64,000 nt of DNA from Symbiodinium natans (taxonomy: Eukaryota > Sar > Dinophyceae > Suessiales > Symbiodiniaceae): the NCBI GenBank assembly GCA_905221605.1, contig CAJNDS010000957.1:237001-301000 (forward strand). Direction: 5' to 3'. Positions 60,000 to 64,000 of this stretch are shown piece by piece. The notes under the pieces were generated by a model, which saw nothing but the letters and a program-made list of their open reading frames with translations, was not told where the DNA came from and ran no database searches. The position numbers were made by a program, and so were the translations under genes. How positions within the stretch are numbered: position 1 is the first letter of the stretch; every line of letters begins with the position of its first letter.

Positions 60000-61345
60000 A
60001 ATTAATGATGTCTAATGGCCATGATGTCCATAACTGGGCAAGCTGCAAGGAGCTGCCCCCGAGTATTGAAAGCATTGAAGACTCAATGTGTCGACGCGCA
60101 GAGTCCTAGAGCACGACAATAGTGGATGAGGGACGTGCTCGCGGGCTTCCTCGTCGGCATGCCAGGAATCAACGGAGATGCTTCCGGGAAAGTTCATACA
60201 TGTTCTTGAGGGGCAAGCCGGGAACAACGCAAGCTACGGCGACAACAGACCTGGGGACATGGGCTGAAAAAGAATGGCAAGAACAAGAATGGCTCTTGAA
60301 TCTCATTGGACTCAGAACCTCCCCTTGCCGCTCTAAGCAAAGGAAACACCAAACTGCTCGTCCTGGCTATATGACTGGCTTAAGAATGGGGCACTCTTAG
60401 CCAGCTAGATGTGTGCTGAATAGCGAAATGCTAACCTAAGCAATCAAGTGCATGGGTACGGACGGTGCCGCGCTGCAACAGCTTGCAGAACGAATGCGCG
60501 GGATTCAAGTGCCTTCCTATGGCATCCTGCACTGGTGCCCACGACTGTTGACCTTCAAGACTTGGGCCTCACACCCAGATCAATCCTGGCAGCATGCCGG
60601 CACCTGCATGCTGTCCCTTTCGTACCAGATATCTCAGATGACACGATGGGCGGATCAATCCAAGCAACGGAACGCTGGAAATATTGATTGGTGGACAGGA
60701 TCACACTCCACACCCTGAATCCTCAACCCTGAAACCCGCAACACTCTGAACCTCAAGCTCTGAACACCAAGTCCGACGGCGCAAAGACCCTCAACCGGCC
60801 TCCGTGCTCCAAGACCACATCGCCGCCATCTCTTGCCAAATGAGCTACCAGTAGTTGCCATTCAAGCACACACAGTGCCGTTGCATTCTGCTCGCGTTTT
60901 ACAAGTACTCCCCTCATAATGTACCCACTTTTTTCATATTTTGGTGCGGTACTTGGTGGCTGTGACGCCTTCGGGGCCCACGTCCTGAAGAGAGACCTCC
61001 AGCACGCGTGCTTTGCGTGCGGTCTCTTACAGTACACCCATCATGCTTTTCGACACTTCCCTGCCAGCCCGAAAGTCACTACGGAACATGATTCTGCTGC
61101 CCTGGACTGGACCGCATGCGCCTGCAGCTCTCTCATGCTGCTTGAAATGCAAGATCCTAAAACAACCTCCAACGCACAGCTGCAATGTACAATGGCCAAT
61201 CCTCAACTACCCTTCTCCTCCTGAACTCGCGGATCCTTTCTCTCTGTTTGCGCACGAGCTCAGGAAGCTATGTCCAAGTGTGCGCTCTGGCTGCCACTGG
61301 TCTTGGCGCGATACCGATACCGGGTGCCTATTCACTGCCCAGTGC
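60000..61345. other. No supportable gene
   Basis: Only ambiguous frames; a minus-strand stretch at about 60880-60790 (LLVAHLARDGGDVVLEHGGR) reads like protein but lacks splice support. Confidence 0.4.
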
Positions 61346-61352
61346 CCGCCGG

Positions 61353-63653
<2,301 letters not shown>

Positions 63654-63659
63654 CTGGAG

Positions 63660-64000
63660 TTACAAAAAGATCACTGCATCTTGTCAAGGCAATCTTCATC
63701 CTGTTCAGGTGTCTTTCGATTTGCCTGACAAAGCGCTACATTCCTTGTTACTTGCCACAGAGGCACGAGGCTGCAAGGCCCCGATCCTTCAATCAGCTAG
63801 GCTACTTGGCTACTTTACGCTTGCCCCTGCACGTGTGAATAGTTATCTTCCCATTTCAGCCCGAGCCTCTCTTGATAAATTCACAAAGTCAGCCCAAAGA
63901 AGGTTCAGCCCTTGCTTCGTTTGCCACAGCGGCCTCTCATTGACATCTTGTCTTAGCAGCTCCTTATGAAAAGGTCACCGATGCCTGGCGTTGTGCAATT
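63660..64000. other. Presumed RPT4 intron or upstream sequence
   Basis: The residues expected before VIELPL in RPT4 (an IRELRE-type segment) are not encoded here, so the preceding exon must lie beyond the window end. Confidence 0.5.

Overview
This 64 kb window looks like nuclear DNA of a dinoflagellate; genus not determined. Three things support this. (1) Genes are cut into very small exons (15-216 nt in most genes) that join in frame only if many introns start with GC or GA instead of GT; nearly all acceptors read AG|G. (2) There is much satellite DNA, microsatellite DNA and long poly-G/poly-C. (3) The recognisable proteins are eukaryotic, and all lie on the minus strand, as expected of one-way gene clusters. 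Only a few weak, unidentified candidates are on the plus strand (near 37.5, 47.2, 52.7 and 53.8 kb).

Layout. 0-2 kb: minus-strand gene with four SAP-like repeats and a cysteine-dependent phosphatase domain. 2.3-4.2 kb: three tandem-repeat arrays (42 bp in both orientations, 73 bp, 14 bp). 6.5-7.6 kb: fragments of an unidentified gene. 8.8-10.5 kb: complete five-exon S-adenosylmethionine synthetase. 10.65-14.3 kb: chloroquine-resistance-transporter-like membrane protein, ending 142 bp upstream of the synthetase start codon. 15-25 kb: almost no supportable genes. 25.6-27.1 kb: two copies, in opposite orientation, of a small element with terminal inverted repeats. 28.3-34.4 kb: a three-exon module (44+375+53 codons) present three times at near identity, every exon phase 0, with a candidate upstream exon at 35.5-35.9 kb. 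36.3-40.8 kb: candidate exons on both strands. 42.0-45.1 kb: SNF1/AMPK-like protein kinase in at least 16 exons. 45.8-49.4 kb: duplicated exon, one copy histidine-rich. 51-54 kb: unidentified coding fragments. 54.7-55.7 kb: glycosyltransferase-like exons. 57-60 kb: unassigned open frames. 61.35-63.65 kb: 3' two thirds of the 26S proteasome ATPase RPT4, whose 5' exons lie beyond the window.

The genes do not form a pathway: methyl-donor synthesis, vacuolar-type transport, energy-sensing kinase, proteasome and phosphatase functions sit side by side. The most unusual item is the 28.3-34.4 kb array. Its unit boundaries coincide with exon boundaries and every exon is phase 0, so it can be read either as one gene with three internal repeats of about 472 residues, or as a tandem gene array. 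All exon boundaries were inferred by hand from protein similarity, frame continuity and AG|G acceptors; no transcript evidence was available.
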